A DNA stretch of 26,559 nucleotides from DASWID01 sp049682815 (GCA_049682815.1 JBAUII010000062.1:1-26559), one strand, 5' to 3'. Counted from the stretch's first letter, positions 16,325-24,503 are shown. Translations and numbers: made by a program. Notes: generated from the letters alone by a model not told the origin.

Positions 16325-16661
16325 TTTCCTATTTTTGGATGCAATTGCTCAATTGGCTTGTATTGACGGAGCACTTATAATTTCCACTCAATTTAATGTA
16401 GTCGCGTTTGGATCTAAGTTAAGTGCCCCAAAATGGAGTGGTTCTGTTCTAATAGGTCCAGACGGTTTTGGAGGGGGTGGAGGTATTTTTGATGTCTCGA
16501 AATTAGGAACGCGACACAACTCTGCTATAAATTTTGTCGGATCTTGTACTGATAGCATTATTTTTGTAATATCCCAAGACGGGCCGATTAGGGGTTTTGC
16601 CTATCAAGATTCCAACACAATTTTCTGTTGGCCTGATTGTAGTGTGTCCATGTTTGCTTAA
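16325..16661 (+). pseudogene. C-terminal fragment of a DisA-N-like (DACNV-type) sensor protein
   Basis: About 110 codons stay open from the repeat to a TAA. The segment reads FLDAIAQLACIDGALIISTQ, then a glycine-rich DGFGGGGG loop, then LGTRHNSAINFV and IIFVISQDGPIRGF. The DGA and GTRHxxA motifs with a following beta-strand xxVISQDG are those of DisA-N/diadenylate-cyclase-like sensor domains (DACNV group), which probably bind nucleotides rather than synthesise c-di-AMP. The beginning of the gene is missing: the frame upstream runs through the REP-like repeat into unrelated sequence. No start codon with a ribosome-binding site is seen, so I call it a truncated relic. The family call rests on motif recognition only. 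Confidence 0.5.
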
Positions 16662-16911
16662 CAAGAAACAAGGACTGCAATCCGTAAGCTAGAAAAAGTT
16701 GAGGAGGGGCAGTCGTAGATCTTATACCATAATCCCTTAAATTCTTTTATTGCTAATTTTATGGTTGGTGGATTTCTTAATCTTTTCAGTAGAGTGTGAG
16801 GATCAGGACAGACCCCAAAATTTTTTCTTATCAATTCACCATGTGTCAAATACTAACTAACCAAAAACGAATCCTATTTATAGAAACAAGTTTCTGTCCC
16901 TATTAATTTTA

Positions 16912-16945
16912 GAGGTCGGGGGTTCGAATCCCCCATCGCCCGCCA
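16912..16945 (+). tRNA. 3' fragment of a tRNA gene (probable attachment-site remnant)
   Basis: The segment contains a perfect 5-bp T-stem, GGGGG (16918-16922) and CCCCC (16930-16934), enclosing TTCGAAT. The acceptor 3' strand ATCGCCC (16935-16941), discriminator G and encoded CCA (16943-16945) follow. The 5' acceptor strand (expected GGGCGAT), D-arm and anticodon are absent upstream. A tRNA 3' end alone, with a tyrosine integrase remnant about 1.6 kb away, is the usual footprint of an element integrated into a tRNA gene. The intact gene should carry the same 34 bp elsewhere. The isotype cannot be told without the anticodon. Apart from this fragment the gap 16662-17098 holds no supported gene. 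Confidence 0.75.
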
Positions 16946-17098
16946 TCAAAATATTCTTTATTTATGGTATATTAGGTTAATAATACTGGTATCCGTGCTT
17001 TCTTAATTTTAGGGGTCAGTATCCAAATAGGTGTCTAATTTTATCCAAAATGAAAAGTAACTTATCTATGCTACAACAACAGATAATATTGTTACAGG

Positions 17099-17578
17099 CT
17101 AAAAATTTAGTAAAAGTTGACCTGGATTCGGCTCATGCACTTGGATGCTTAGATATTTTTCGTATTTCTTAAAATCATCGTCGTAAGATATAAAACCTAT
17201 GGCATTTATCCATTTAGCAGATGCCAAGTGAATAGAATCCATTGTTCTAGCTTTCCATCCGTTTTTCTTAGCATAACGCATTATATCTCTCGCAATATCT
17301 GCTATTGCATCCGAAAAATCTATGATTTCAATTAAGTTATTATCCTTCCAATAATTGTCTAACCTTTCTTTATCGTCGTCAGATAGGGTTAAATCGTATT
17401 GATTCGTTTCGATCCATGAAATCTCAACTTTTGTTAATGAAGACGTAACAAGTATATCTTCCTGGCTATTATTTATCTTGTCAAAATAGGACTCTATTAT
17501 TCCAACACGGTCAGCAACTTCATTGAAATAACTCATAAATACACTTGTATCGGTATATATAAAATTACGAGTCCGCAT
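17099..17578 (-). CDS. PIN-domain protein, probable toxin ribonuclease
   Basis: This 159-residue protein has the PIN fold: FIYTDTSVFMSYF with Asp10, a helix containing Glu52 (KVEISW), then MDSIHLASA with Asp114, and FISYDDDF with Asp133-135. These acidic residues form the Mg2+ site of PIN nucleases such as VapC, which cut RNA. The start overlaps the end of the 253-aa gene by 14 nt, so the two are translationally coupled in the order partner then PIN, as in type II toxin-antitoxin operons. Low G+C, phage-like codon use and a position next to integrase and tRNA fragments fit a mobile origin. The domain is complete, so the gene is probably functional. Confidence 0.82.
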   Translation of the reverse strand: MRTRNFIYTDTSVFMSYFNEVADRVGIIESYFDKINNSQEDILVTSSLTKVEISWIETNQYDLTLSDDDKERLDNYWKDNNLIEIIDFSDAIADIARDIMRYAKKNGWKARTMDSIHLASAKWINAIGFISYDDDFKKYEKYLSIQVHEPNPGQLLLNF

Positions 17579-18326
17579 CTCTAAGCTTGCGTATTATTTC
17601 TTCAGGCTTCTCAGCATCAGACACACTAGAAAAAACACCTCTAGCCTTTTTATAAGTCCCCTGTGCCACACCATCTACAACTTCGATACCAGTTACGTCC
17701 CTAATGCTGATAGGCATGCCTGTATCGGGCTTTCGTCCGACTTTCCCGGATATTCTTGCAATTTTCCCCCAAATTTCTCTCATTTTTTCTTTGTATCCCT
17801 CATCTAAATAACATCTTACTGGCTTATCAAACAAAGAATCCCAAAGTGTGAATGTTAAATTTCGACGTTCGCTAATAGCCTGTATGCGTCCTTTGACAGT
17901 TCCCAAACTATAACTTATTGGGTGATATTCACCTGTAATCTTATCTTTACCACTAATTACCCATTCTCCTTCTTGAGTCTCAAATCTTATCGCTGTGATT
18001 TTTTCATTAACCATCCCAATCAGCGAATTTGCTCTTTTAGCGACTTTACTAGAATAAGGTATTTGTCTCCCACCAATAATATATTCACCAATGATCTCAT
18101 AGGCATTGATTACTCTCTCGATGGCATTTAGATCCGTTGCAATACCTTGTGCGGTTACTATAGCACTCGAAGATTCTAGGTCTTGTATAATCCATTCTAT
18201 TTCTATTTCTTTCGCAACTTCTTTAGTTAAATCTTCAATCAATCCCTCAAACTCATCTATTGCTTTAGAAAAGTTTTTTAATGTTATTTCGCCTTCAAGG
18301 GCTAATCTCATTACGTCTTTCGACAT
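17565..18326 (-). CDS. Large conserved-looking partner of the PIN toxin (putative antitoxin)
   Basis: This 253-residue protein is of no family I can name. It starts at an ATG with AAGGAG 7 nt upstream. Residues about 1-115 are mostly helical with an acidic stretch (DEFEGLIEDLTKEVAKEIEI). Residues about 120-215 are beta-rich, with a GTVKGRIQAISERRNLTFTL segment that resembles an OB-like or SH3-like barrel, then CYLDEGYKEKM and GKVGRKPDTGMPISIRDVT. The C-terminal tail (EKPEEIIRKLRDADS) is a short amphipathic helix of the kind that occupies PIN active sites. It overlaps the PIN gene by 14 nt. At 253 residues it is about three times the size of usual VapB antitoxins and shows no clear AbrB, RHH or HTH motif. 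Antitoxin function is inferred from the operon alone. Confidence 0.6.
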   Translation of the reverse strand: MSKDVMRLALEGEITLKNFSKAIDEFEGLIEDLTKEVAKEIEIEWIIQDLESSSAIVTAQGIATDLNAIERVINAYEIIGEYIIGGRQIPYSSKVAKRANSLIGMVNEKITAIRFETQEGEWVISGKDKITGEYHPISYSLGTVKGRIQAISERRNLTFTLWDSLFDKPVRCYLDEGYKEKMREIWGKIARISGKVGRKPDTGMPISIRDVTGIEVVDGVAQGTYKKARGVFSSVSDAEKPEEIIRKLRDADS

Positions 18327-18588
18327 TAAGTAGCTCCTTAAAAATTGTTGTTTCTAAGCAAAACTTCTATACTTTAGTGTAACCCGAAATAAAGAAAAAT
18401 TACATGAGCGGTTAGAAAAAGCGAATCTTAACATATCCTCATTGCCGTGGCGTGATCGAAGATGAAATCATGGCAAGCTTCTTCATCTTGTCACGGGATA
18501 CTTACGAAACATAAATACTTAACGACTGTTGACTTTCTTGCAGTCATTTAAATAACTTTGTCGCAAGAAATAGCCTATGATTTGGGAT

Positions 18589-18897
18589 TCAAGGAATCAT
18601 TCGCCCGTGCCTCGGACGTGTTATATCGCTCGCCTCATCATTATTAAACCTTGTTCCAAGTTTTTCTACTGCTGATTTCTTAGCCTCTTCCTTTGTATGG
18701 CTATACCTCATTAACATTGAAACATCCTTGTGGCCAGTTAATGCCATGACAGTCGCAAAGTCTTCTTTGTGTTCAACTGGAAGTTCAGAAGTAAAGGTAT
18801 GTCTAAAGTCGTGGAAACGGCATTTCCCCACCCCAGATTTCTTTAAAGCTGTGTACCACGCCCTTTTCCATGTTGTTATATGCGCGTAGGGTTCTCT
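18589..18897 (-). pseudogene. Tyrosine recombinase (integrase), C-terminal remnant
   Basis: An open stretch from 18897 reads ...TTWKRAWYTALKKSGVGKCR then FHDFRHTFTS, LTGHKDVSMLMRYSHT. It contains the catalytic Arg/His of HDFRHT, the His of LTGHKD and the nucleophile Tyr of MRYSHT. The C-terminal catalytic half of a phage-type integrase is thus preserved but the N-terminal arm and core-binding domains (about 200 residues) are missing; the frame hits a TGA at 18898-18900. It lies about 1.6 kb from the tRNA 3' fragment on the opposite side of the PIN module and is most likely the dead integrase of the element that used that site. Confidence 0.8.
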
Positions 18898-18979
18898 TCA
18901 AAGGTGAGAGAGACAGCACAGCGGATGAGGCGACGGCTCATTGATCGCATGGTAACGAAGCGAAAAAGATTAAAATTTT

Positions 18980-19202
18980 AAAATTAGGGGTCAAATCTTT
19001 TGTTATTTGTAGTCTCCACTGATAAATGTTTTAAAAAAGAGAATTATTCTGTTGATATTGCATATAAATTAGACATTTCGTATAAATTCCTTGATCAAAT
19101 ACACTTGAGATCCGTCAAGTCATTTAATACCCAATATTCTGATTAAGAGAGAATATTGTTATTTCTTAAAATTAGTCAACAAAAGATTTGACCCCTAATT
19201 TT
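18980..19202. mobile_element. MITE-like element with 25-bp perfect terminal inverted repeats
   Basis: The 25 bp at 18980-19004 (with core TTAGGGGTCAAATCTTTTG) are the exact inverse of 19178-19202. They enclose 173 bp that hold one 50-codon frame without a proper start (ending KSFNTQYSD) and no recognisable protein. Similar AGGGGTC heads occur at 17009 and 20471. The size and perfect ends suggest a small non-autonomous element; no target-site duplication is obvious. Confidence 0.55.
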
Positions 19203-19446
19203 TTTCTTTACGTATCCCATGGAGGCAAAAATCGTACCGAATATCTAAAAAATCATAAGTGTATAATAATGTAATAATTAGAGCAAGTTCAGTTGCATGT
19301 TCGGATGAAGGTGAAAAATGAACCATTTCAAATGTGTGATTATGCACAGTCTAGTTGTGTAAATTCGGATATATCTGGGTTATTTTGCGTGTTCAACAAA
19401 AAGAAAGCGGTGCTTAAACATACCGAAAATTATTCAATCTCAATTA
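19203..19446. other. AT-rich stretch without recognisable content
   Basis: No reading frame longer than about 30 codons with a start, and no clear repeat, is seen between the inverted-repeat element and the broken ORF that follows. Confidence 0.35.
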
Positions 19447-19730
19447 ATGAGGGCTTCGGCTCCCTATATTGAGTTCTTACCAGTCAGAGCAATGGATTTG
19501 ATAGCGTGCTTAAATCCAACTTACACCTGGTTTGACAAAGGGCGAGCAGTGCAGTTAAAAGATACAGATACGTTATATACGGGTGCTTTTTGAAAGATGG
19601 GCTATCTGATGAACTAAAACTTTCTTTTGATTTTTTCGTACATCTCGAGGATGCAAGCTTAGAGGCGTCGTTTAAGCAATATCAAGCAAGAAAATCAAAA
19701 ACTAAAACTCAATCTATCCGTATTGATTAA
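19447..19730 (+). pseudogene. Frameshifted ORF of unknown family
   Basis: From ATG 19447 the frame reads MRASAPYIEFLPVRAMDLIA ... RAVQLKDTDTLYTGAF and stops at a TGA at 19591-19593, immediately after a T5 run. The +1 frame continues across that point as FLKDGLSDELKLSFDFFVHL ... KSKTKTQSIRID to a TAA at 19730. Both halves look like protein and join at the T-run, so a one-base deletion or a sequencing error split a gene of at least 95 residues. The frame is also open upstream of the ATG to about 19400. No family is recognised. Confidence 0.35.
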
Positions 19731-19921
19731 GGATGATCCGGAAGGTTCTCAGGCCGTTAAGCCAAGATGCAGGGATCCGGCTAGGCCGGAAGTTCGGGAA
19801 GCCTGGGATCCATAACCATGTCTCACAAGTGAGACGTAATAATAACCTAAGACCACAAAAAAAGGTAAAACAAGGTTATAAATTTAGTTCTTTTCATATA
19901 TACTTTTTTAAAATACAAAAC

Positions 19922-20215
19922 TCAGTATTGGCCATGTGGAGGCTGGTGTCCGGGCGGTATTCCAGGGATCCATACACGGTACTCGCCAGGTGGTGGCAGA
20001 TGCCCTGGCGGAATTATTACAGGAGCAGGTGGAACATATATAAGACTTGGTGCTACAACAACAGGCTGAGGAGCAACAAAAACTGGGGCTGGTGCTACAT
20101 AGACCGGAGCCGGAATACCTATACCAAAGTTAAAAAAAACATCTGTCCGTGCCATTGTTGTTGCTGGAATCAGAACAACCCCCAAAATAATTAATGATAT
20201 TAGCAACTTTTTCAT
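19922..20215 (-). CDS. Exported proline-rich low-complexity protein
   Basis: A 97-residue product starting at the ATG at 20213-20215 (MKKLLISLIILG), with GGAGG 8 nt upstream. The signal peptide covers about residues 1-21 (cleavage likely near TMA-R). The mature part is a run of short PAPVxVAP-type repeats followed by IPPGHxPP repeats ending in PPHGQY. There is no catalytic domain. Such small proline/valine-rich proteins are common outside the cytoplasm of Gram-negative bacteria, where they resemble the YXWXGXW-repeat type, but their role is unknown. It stands alone, with about 260 bp to the next feature. Confidence 0.6.
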   Translation of the reverse strand: MKKLLISLIILGVVLIPATTMARTDVFFNFGIGIPAPVYVAPAPVFVAPQPVVVAPSLIYVPPAPVIIPPGHLPPPGEYRVWIPGIPPGHQPPHGQY

Positions 20216-20545
20216 ATTAAAATCCTCCAACTTGTTATCTTAAAATATTAAACTATAAAATCGATGTAAGGTTTCGCATTCAAGATAATCACCTGCAATG
20301 TCCATACCAGTAGATTTTATATTCTTTAGACCTTGTATAATATTAAATTCTTACAGCAGTTTATACTTATACCGGAATTACAGAAAAAGGAAAGTACAAA
20401 CTACTGTGTAAACTTGCACTATGGAAAGCGTTTAAAGCTGCACAAAAATTTTAGCTAAACTTGAGCATATGGGGTCAGGCATGAATAAATGAGTTATTTT
20501 TCCTTTCTTGTTACCGTTTTCTCGGCGACATTTTGAAGGAGACGA
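20216..20545. other. Gap with REP-like head only
   Basis: The first 15 bp carry the ribosome-binding site of the proline-rich gene. A GGGGTCAGGCATG at 20471 resembles the heads of the other REP-like repeats. Nothing else is supported. Confidence 0.35.
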
Positions 20546-20595
20546 GTGGAGGACTAAAGTCCTCCGCTACATGTCTATTCGCGGCTGGAAGCCGC
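20546..20595. repeat. Two adjacent short hairpins
   Basis: GGAGGACT (20548-20555) pairs perfectly with AGTCCTCC (20558-20565), and GCGGCT (20581-20586) with AGCCGC (20590-20595). Both are flanked by CGCTAC or CTCCTAC, typical of dispersed palindromic units in environmental genomes. They lie downstream of queA and are non-coding. Confidence 0.5.
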
Positions 20596-20715
20596 TCCTA
20601 CGAGTTTACTCGGGACTCACGGTTCTAAATGGCACTTTTCTGGATCCCCGACTACTCTTGTCCCCGTACGGTGCCGGCGGGCAACATTCGAGGATGACAA
20701 ATGATCTCTACATGG

Positions 20716-20740
20716 ATTCCCGATGACAGTCCTCGGGAAT
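20716..20740. repeat. Short palindrome ATTCCCGA...TCGGGAAT, copy 2
   Basis: This is the same 8-bp arms and 25-nt span as at 15550-15574, here 38 bp downstream of the queA stop. It could double as a transcript-end hairpin for the argG-queA operon, but no T-run follows. Confidence 0.55.
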
Positions 20741-20777
20741 GACAAAAGAAGGTAAATTCCCAATTACTGATTTCGGA

Positions 20778-21785
20778 TTAAACTATAAGCATGGCGTCGC
20801 CATAGCTGAGTAATCTATATCTTTTTTCTATCGCCTCTTTATAGGCCTTAAAGATTAGTTCCTTACCCGCAAATGCTGAGACTAACATCATCAGTGTGGA
20901 TCTCGGCAGATGAAAATTAGTCAACAAAACATCGACGACCTTAAACTGAAAGCCCGGATAGATGAAGAGATCCGTAAATCCAGAGGAACTTCTGAGATTG
21001 CCCGAATTATCGACACTAGATTCCAAGGCCCTAACAGCGGTCGTACCCACAGCAATTACTCTTCTCCTCTCTTGCTTTGCCCGATTGATTGCTCTTGAGG
21101 TTTCTTCAGGAATTTCCCTATATTCCTCATGCATATGGTGATCTTCTATACGTGCAGTTTTAACAGGTTTGAAGGTCCCAATACCTACATGAAGTGTCAG
21201 ATAATTTATTTCAACTCCGATTTTTTCCAGCCGGCTCAATAACTCATCTGAGAAATGTAGGCCAGCAGTTGGAGCCGCTATCGCGCCGCTTTCTCTCGCA
21301 TAAACCGTCTGATAATAGACGTTATCGGCCTCTTCTGGTTCTCTGGTTATATAAGGCGGCAGCGGCATTTTGCCATACCGACCCACATATTCATCGACTC
21401 CGCTTTGAAAAACTATAGACCACTCGTCTCTACCATTCTTATTTAATTTACCGCTCACTCCCCTCTCAAATTTAATCTCCATCCCGGCCTTTGGATTTCT
21501 TACGAGACACTTCCATATCCGCGTATTTATCTTATCAACCAGGAACACTTCTATCCTTTTCCCAGAATCTCTTTTTCCGTAAAGCCGCGCGGGGATGACC
21601 TTTGTGTTATTTAATACTAGGGAGTCTCCCTCATGCAATATATCTTTGAGCTCATAGAAATTTCGATGCTGTATATTTCCATTATTCCTGTCAACAACCA
21701 TTAGATTGCAACAATCTCTCCGCTCCTCAGGATAAAAAGCCACCAAATCAGCAGGCAGATGATAACTGAACTCTTCTGTATTCAT
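20778..21785 (-). CDS. queA: S-adenosylmethionine:tRNA ribosyltransferase-isomerase QueA
   Basis: QueA transfers and isomerises the ribosyl part of SAM to make epoxyqueuosine in the tRNA wobble position, a late step of queuosine synthesis. From the ATG at 21783-21785 the protein has 335 residues, normal for the family. Signatures are YHLPADLVAFYPEERRD near the start, LNNTKVIPARLYG, AAPTAGLHFS and THVGIGTF-like LHVGIGTFKPV, and the final NFHLPRSTLMMLVSAFAG. A TTG 18 bp upstream would extend it by six residues; neither start has a strong ribosome-binding site. It follows argG by about 50 bp and is probably cotranscribed with it. Confidence 0.96.
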   Translation of the reverse strand: MNTEEFSYHLPADLVAFYPEERRDCCNLMVVDRNNGNIQHRNFYELKDILHEGDSLVLNNTKVIPARLYGKRDSGKRIEVFLVDKINTRIWKCLVRNPKAGMEIKFERGVSGKLNKNGRDEWSIVFQSGVDEYVGRYGKMPLPPYITREPEEADNVYYQTVYARESGAIAAPTAGLHFSDELLSRLEKIGVEINYLTLHVGIGTFKPVKTARIEDHHMHEEYREIPEETSRAINRAKQERRRVIAVGTTAVRALESSVDNSGNLRSSSGFTDLFIYPGFQFKVVDVLLTNFHLPRSTLMMLVSAFAGKELIFKAYKEAIEKRYRLLSYGDAMLIV

Positions 21786-21834
21786 TTTTTGGAAACCAGA
21801 CAAGAATTATTTTCTTAAGGAAGTATTGAGTTCT

Positions 21835-23043
21835 CTATTTTCTATTTCGCTCCATTAGCTTTTTTATCGACAGCCTGAGCGCATTAAGCTTAATGAAGCC
21901 GGTCGCATCAGATTGATCGTATACAGAATCTTCCTCAAATGTTGCCAGATCCTTCTGATAGAGTGAAAAGCTGGACCTTCTCCCGGCCACAGTAACATTC
22001 CCTTTATAGATCTTTAACCTTGAAGTGCCTGTGACATTTTTCTGAGACTCTTCAATCGCCGCTCTAATCATTTCCATCTCTGATGAATACCAGAATCCAT
22101 AATAAATCAACTCCGAAAACTTTAGTGTCAGCGAGTCCCTCAGATGCATCACCTCTCTGTCCATTGTTAGAGACTCCACGGCCCTATGTGCAATTTGCAA
22201 TATCGTTCCGCCAGGAGTTTCGTAAACTCCTCTTGATTTCATACCAACAAACCTGTTTTCCACCATATCGACCCTGCCGATTCCGTTCTTTCCGCCAATT
22301 TCGTTCAATTTATAGAGGAGATCAACCGGAGGGAGATCCTCGCCATCCAACTTCACCGGGACTCCTTCCTCGAAATCAATATCAAGAAACGTGGGCTCAT
22401 CCGGCGCATCCTCAGGTGAAACAGTCATTTCGAACATATCCTCGGGAGGGAGTTGCCACGGATCCTCGAGTACCCCTCCTTCGTAACTGGTATGAAATAA
22501 ATTCCTGTCACAGCTGTAAGGTTTCTTGAGAGTCACGGGAACCGGAATCCCATGGCTCTTTGCATAGGAAATAAGGTCGTTTCTTGATCTTAGATTCCAT
22601 TGTCTCCACGGGGCTATTACCTGAATCTCTGGGTTAATTGCGTAGTATGTAAGCTCAAATCTAACCTGGTCGTTGCCCTTGCCTGTGGATCCGTGGGCGA
22701 CAGCGAATGCATTCTCTTTTTCAGCTATTTCCATCTGCCGTTTAGCAATGAGCGGTCTTGCAAGGGAAGTGCCGAGTAGGTAAGATCCCTCATAAACGGC
22801 GTTCCCCTTAAGCGCGGCGAACACAAAATCCTTAACAAACTCGTCTCTAAGATCCTCAACATAAACCTTCGATGCGCCTGTGTTTATCGCCTTTTGCTTG
22901 ATCTCATTAAGATCCTCGCCCTGCCCAAGATCCGCTATGTATGCCACGACATCAGCCTCATATTCCTCAATAAGCCAGCGCAATATGACAGACGTATCAA
23001 GCCCGCCCGAGTAAGCAAGAACAATTTTCTCTATATCTCCCAT
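21835..23043 (-). CDS. argG: Argininosuccinate synthase
   Basis: ArgG joins citrulline and aspartate using ATP, the penultimate step of arginine synthesis. The 402-residue product has the ATP pyrophosphatase P-loop AYSGGLDTS (10-18), the family segment AVAHGSTGKGNDQVRFEL, and NLFHTSYEGGVLEDPW, all intact. The start is supported by GGAGG about 11 nt upstream. It is the first gene of an argG-queA pair. The 262 bp upstream (23044-23305) are AT-rich and carry two CCTGAATA words about 24 bp apart, but no convincing ArgR operator. Confidence 0.97.
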   Translation of the reverse strand: MGDIEKIVLAYSGGLDTSVILRWLIEEYEADVVAYIADLGQGEDLNEIKQKAINTGASKVYVEDLRDEFVKDFVFAALKGNAVYEGSYLLGTSLARPLIAKRQMEIAEKENAFAVAHGSTGKGNDQVRFELTYYAINPEIQVIAPWRQWNLRSRNDLISYAKSHGIPVPVTLKKPYSCDRNLFHTSYEGGVLEDPWQLPPEDMFEMTVSPEDAPDEPTFLDIDFEEGVPVKLDGEDLPPVDLLYKLNEIGGKNGIGRVDMVENRFVGMKSRGVYETPGGTILQIAHRAVESLTMDREVMHLRDSLTLKFSELIYYGFWYSSEMEMIRAAIEESQKNVTGTSRLKIYKGNVTVAGRRSSFSLYQKDLATFEEDSVYDQSDATGFIKLNALRLSIKKLMERNRK

Positions 23044-23305
23044 TTTAGATTATCTCCTCCCGCATCGCTTTCGTCCGTCTATTCAGGGGAAATCTTCTAT
23101 TATTCAGGTGTAATTCCTTTCTAAAAAACAGCCAAGATAAATTTTAAATTTTAACTGACCTAAATCGATCCGTAATATTTCATAAACGAACACTGCAGGA
23201 ACCAAATATTCACAATCATAGTGTAATGAAGGGGTAGTTTAAAGGCATTTAACCTTACACATCTGGATTACATTGAAATTTTCATTCATAATGAAATTAG
23301 TTATC

Positions 23306-23740
23306 CTATTTACCCGGCTCGCGGCCTCCCCTCAGATCATGCAGATAAAATCTAACATCTTTATTCTCATAGAATTTCTCTAACGAAAAGCCGATGTACT
23401 CTAGCTTTTCATCATCGTCTCCCATATATGATGCCCTCTTCACCTCGTTTGACAACTTGCAAACTATCGGAATGTCCTCGGCGGGATTTTCGTGCGATAT
23501 AAACCCTAGCTGGAATTCACCATCGATCTTGAAATCAACAGGAAGTGCGAAGCCCACCGCTAGCTTTGCATTTATCAACTCGACAACCATTAGTTTTGCC
23601 GTGGTACTTCCTCCCGTTGTCTCCGAGCCCCCAGTTACTTCAAACATATAGCCGTAATAGTCTACAGCAATGTCCTTTTCGCCAATCGATTTCAAATACA
23701 TGTAGTCTTCGGCATCGAGCCAGCACATAATCTGTATCAT
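23306..23740 (-). CDS. PilZ-like hypothetical protein
   Basis: This is a 144-residue cytoplasmic protein with GGAGG 5 nt before the ATG. It lacks the N-terminal RxxxR that binds c-di-GMP in true PilZ domains. However, the run of beta-strands (LAVGFALPVDFKIDGEFQLG, then IPIVCKLSNEV), the closing EYIGFSLEKF and the C-terminal helix region resemble a degenerate PilZ fold. I cannot assign it with confidence. It follows pgeF by 75 bp on the same strand and could be cotranscribed. Confidence 0.55.
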   Translation of the reverse strand: MIQIMCWLDAEDYMYLKSIGEKDIAVDYYGYMFEVTGGSETTGGSTTAKLMVVELINAKLAVGFALPVDFKIDGEFQLGFISHENPAEDIPIVCKLSNEVKRASYMGDDDEKLEYIGFSLEKFYENKDVRFYLHDLRGGREPGK

Positions 23741-23815
23741 GCCTACCTCCAGATGTTTGGTTTAGTTCTCCATGGTTTCAATAGGCTGATAATAATAACA
23801 GCATATTTAATAACA

Positions 23816-24496
23816 CTAAACCAGACCGATGAAGCTCAACTGCCTACCAACCCCTTTACCCTCCCTCCTATAAGAGTTAAAGTCTCCGTTACACATAGTG
23901 CAAATATCGATAACTTCAAAATTTGCTACCCCTGCGTCAAGCAAGTTTCTAACGTTAGCCATTCTTAAATCAACTAGGTATTTCGAATCACTCCTTTTAT
24001 ACAAAAACTCACTCCACTTATCGTACTTCTTCATGAACTGGACGGCTACCTCTTCGCCAACCTCGTAGCAGCACATACCAATTGATGGCCCTATAGCTGC
24101 CGAAATCTCAGAAGACAAGATTCCATAGTCTTTCTCAATCCTTTTAATAGTCCTATTTGCGATCCCAGAAAGAGTGCCCCTCCAACCAGCGTGCACGGCA
24201 GCCACAACTCTTGCTTCCCCGTCGACCAGGAGCAAGGGAACACAATCAGCTGTGTAAATACCGACTCCAAGATTCCTCATACTCGTTACAATAGCGTCAC
24301 CTTCTGTCCTGTTCTCTTTTGTTACTTCATCATTCAGGAGAAATACAATATCGCTGTGAATCTGCTTAATGGTATAAATCCTTTTCAGCCCAGAACAGTA
24401 TGCGGCGTCATCGATATCCCCAATAAAATTCTTGCTTAAGAATCCATGGACTACCTTACCGATATTCGACAAATTTCGTGATATAACGGAATTCAT
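23816..24496 (-). CDS. pgeF: Multicopper-polyphenol-oxidase-like peptidoglycan editing factor PgeF/YfiH
   Basis: This 226-residue protein of the YfiH/PgeF (laccase-domain, DUF152) family is known in other bacteria to hydrolyse misincorporated UDP-MurNAc-L-Ser or to act on purine nucleosides. The three zinc ligands are present: His47 (KQIHSD), Cys85 (TADCVPLLL) and His102 (AVHAGWRG). The IGPSIGMCCYEVG segment completes the signature. It starts 7 bp after the rluD-like gene stops, a tight operon link often seen for these two genes. No signal peptide; cytoplasmic. Confidence 0.92.
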   Translation of the reverse strand: MNSVISRNLSNIGKVVHGFLSKNFIGDIDDAAYCSGLKRIYTIKQIHSDIVFLLNDEVTKENRTEGDAIVTSMRNLGVGIYTADCVPLLLVDGEARVVAAVHAGWRGTLSGIANRTIKRIEKDYGILSSEISAAIGPSIGMCCYEVGEEVAVQFMKKYDKWSEFLYKRSDSKYLVDLRMANVRNLLDAGVANFEVIDICTMCNGDFNSYRREGKGVGRQLSFIGLV

Positions 24497-24503
24497 TTAT
24501 AGC

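Noticed and set aside
16658..16849. Minus-strand 63-codon frame
   Set aside because: No recognisable domain, no good start context, and set in repeat-like debris.
19733..20194. Plus-strand 153-codon frame
   Set aside because: Mostly antisense to the exported proline-rich gene, rich in Trp/Arg/Asn, with no ribosome-binding site.
23044..23110. ArgR operator in front of argG
   Set aside because: Two CCTGAATA words are present but the paired TGAAT/ATTCA symmetry of ARG boxes is not.
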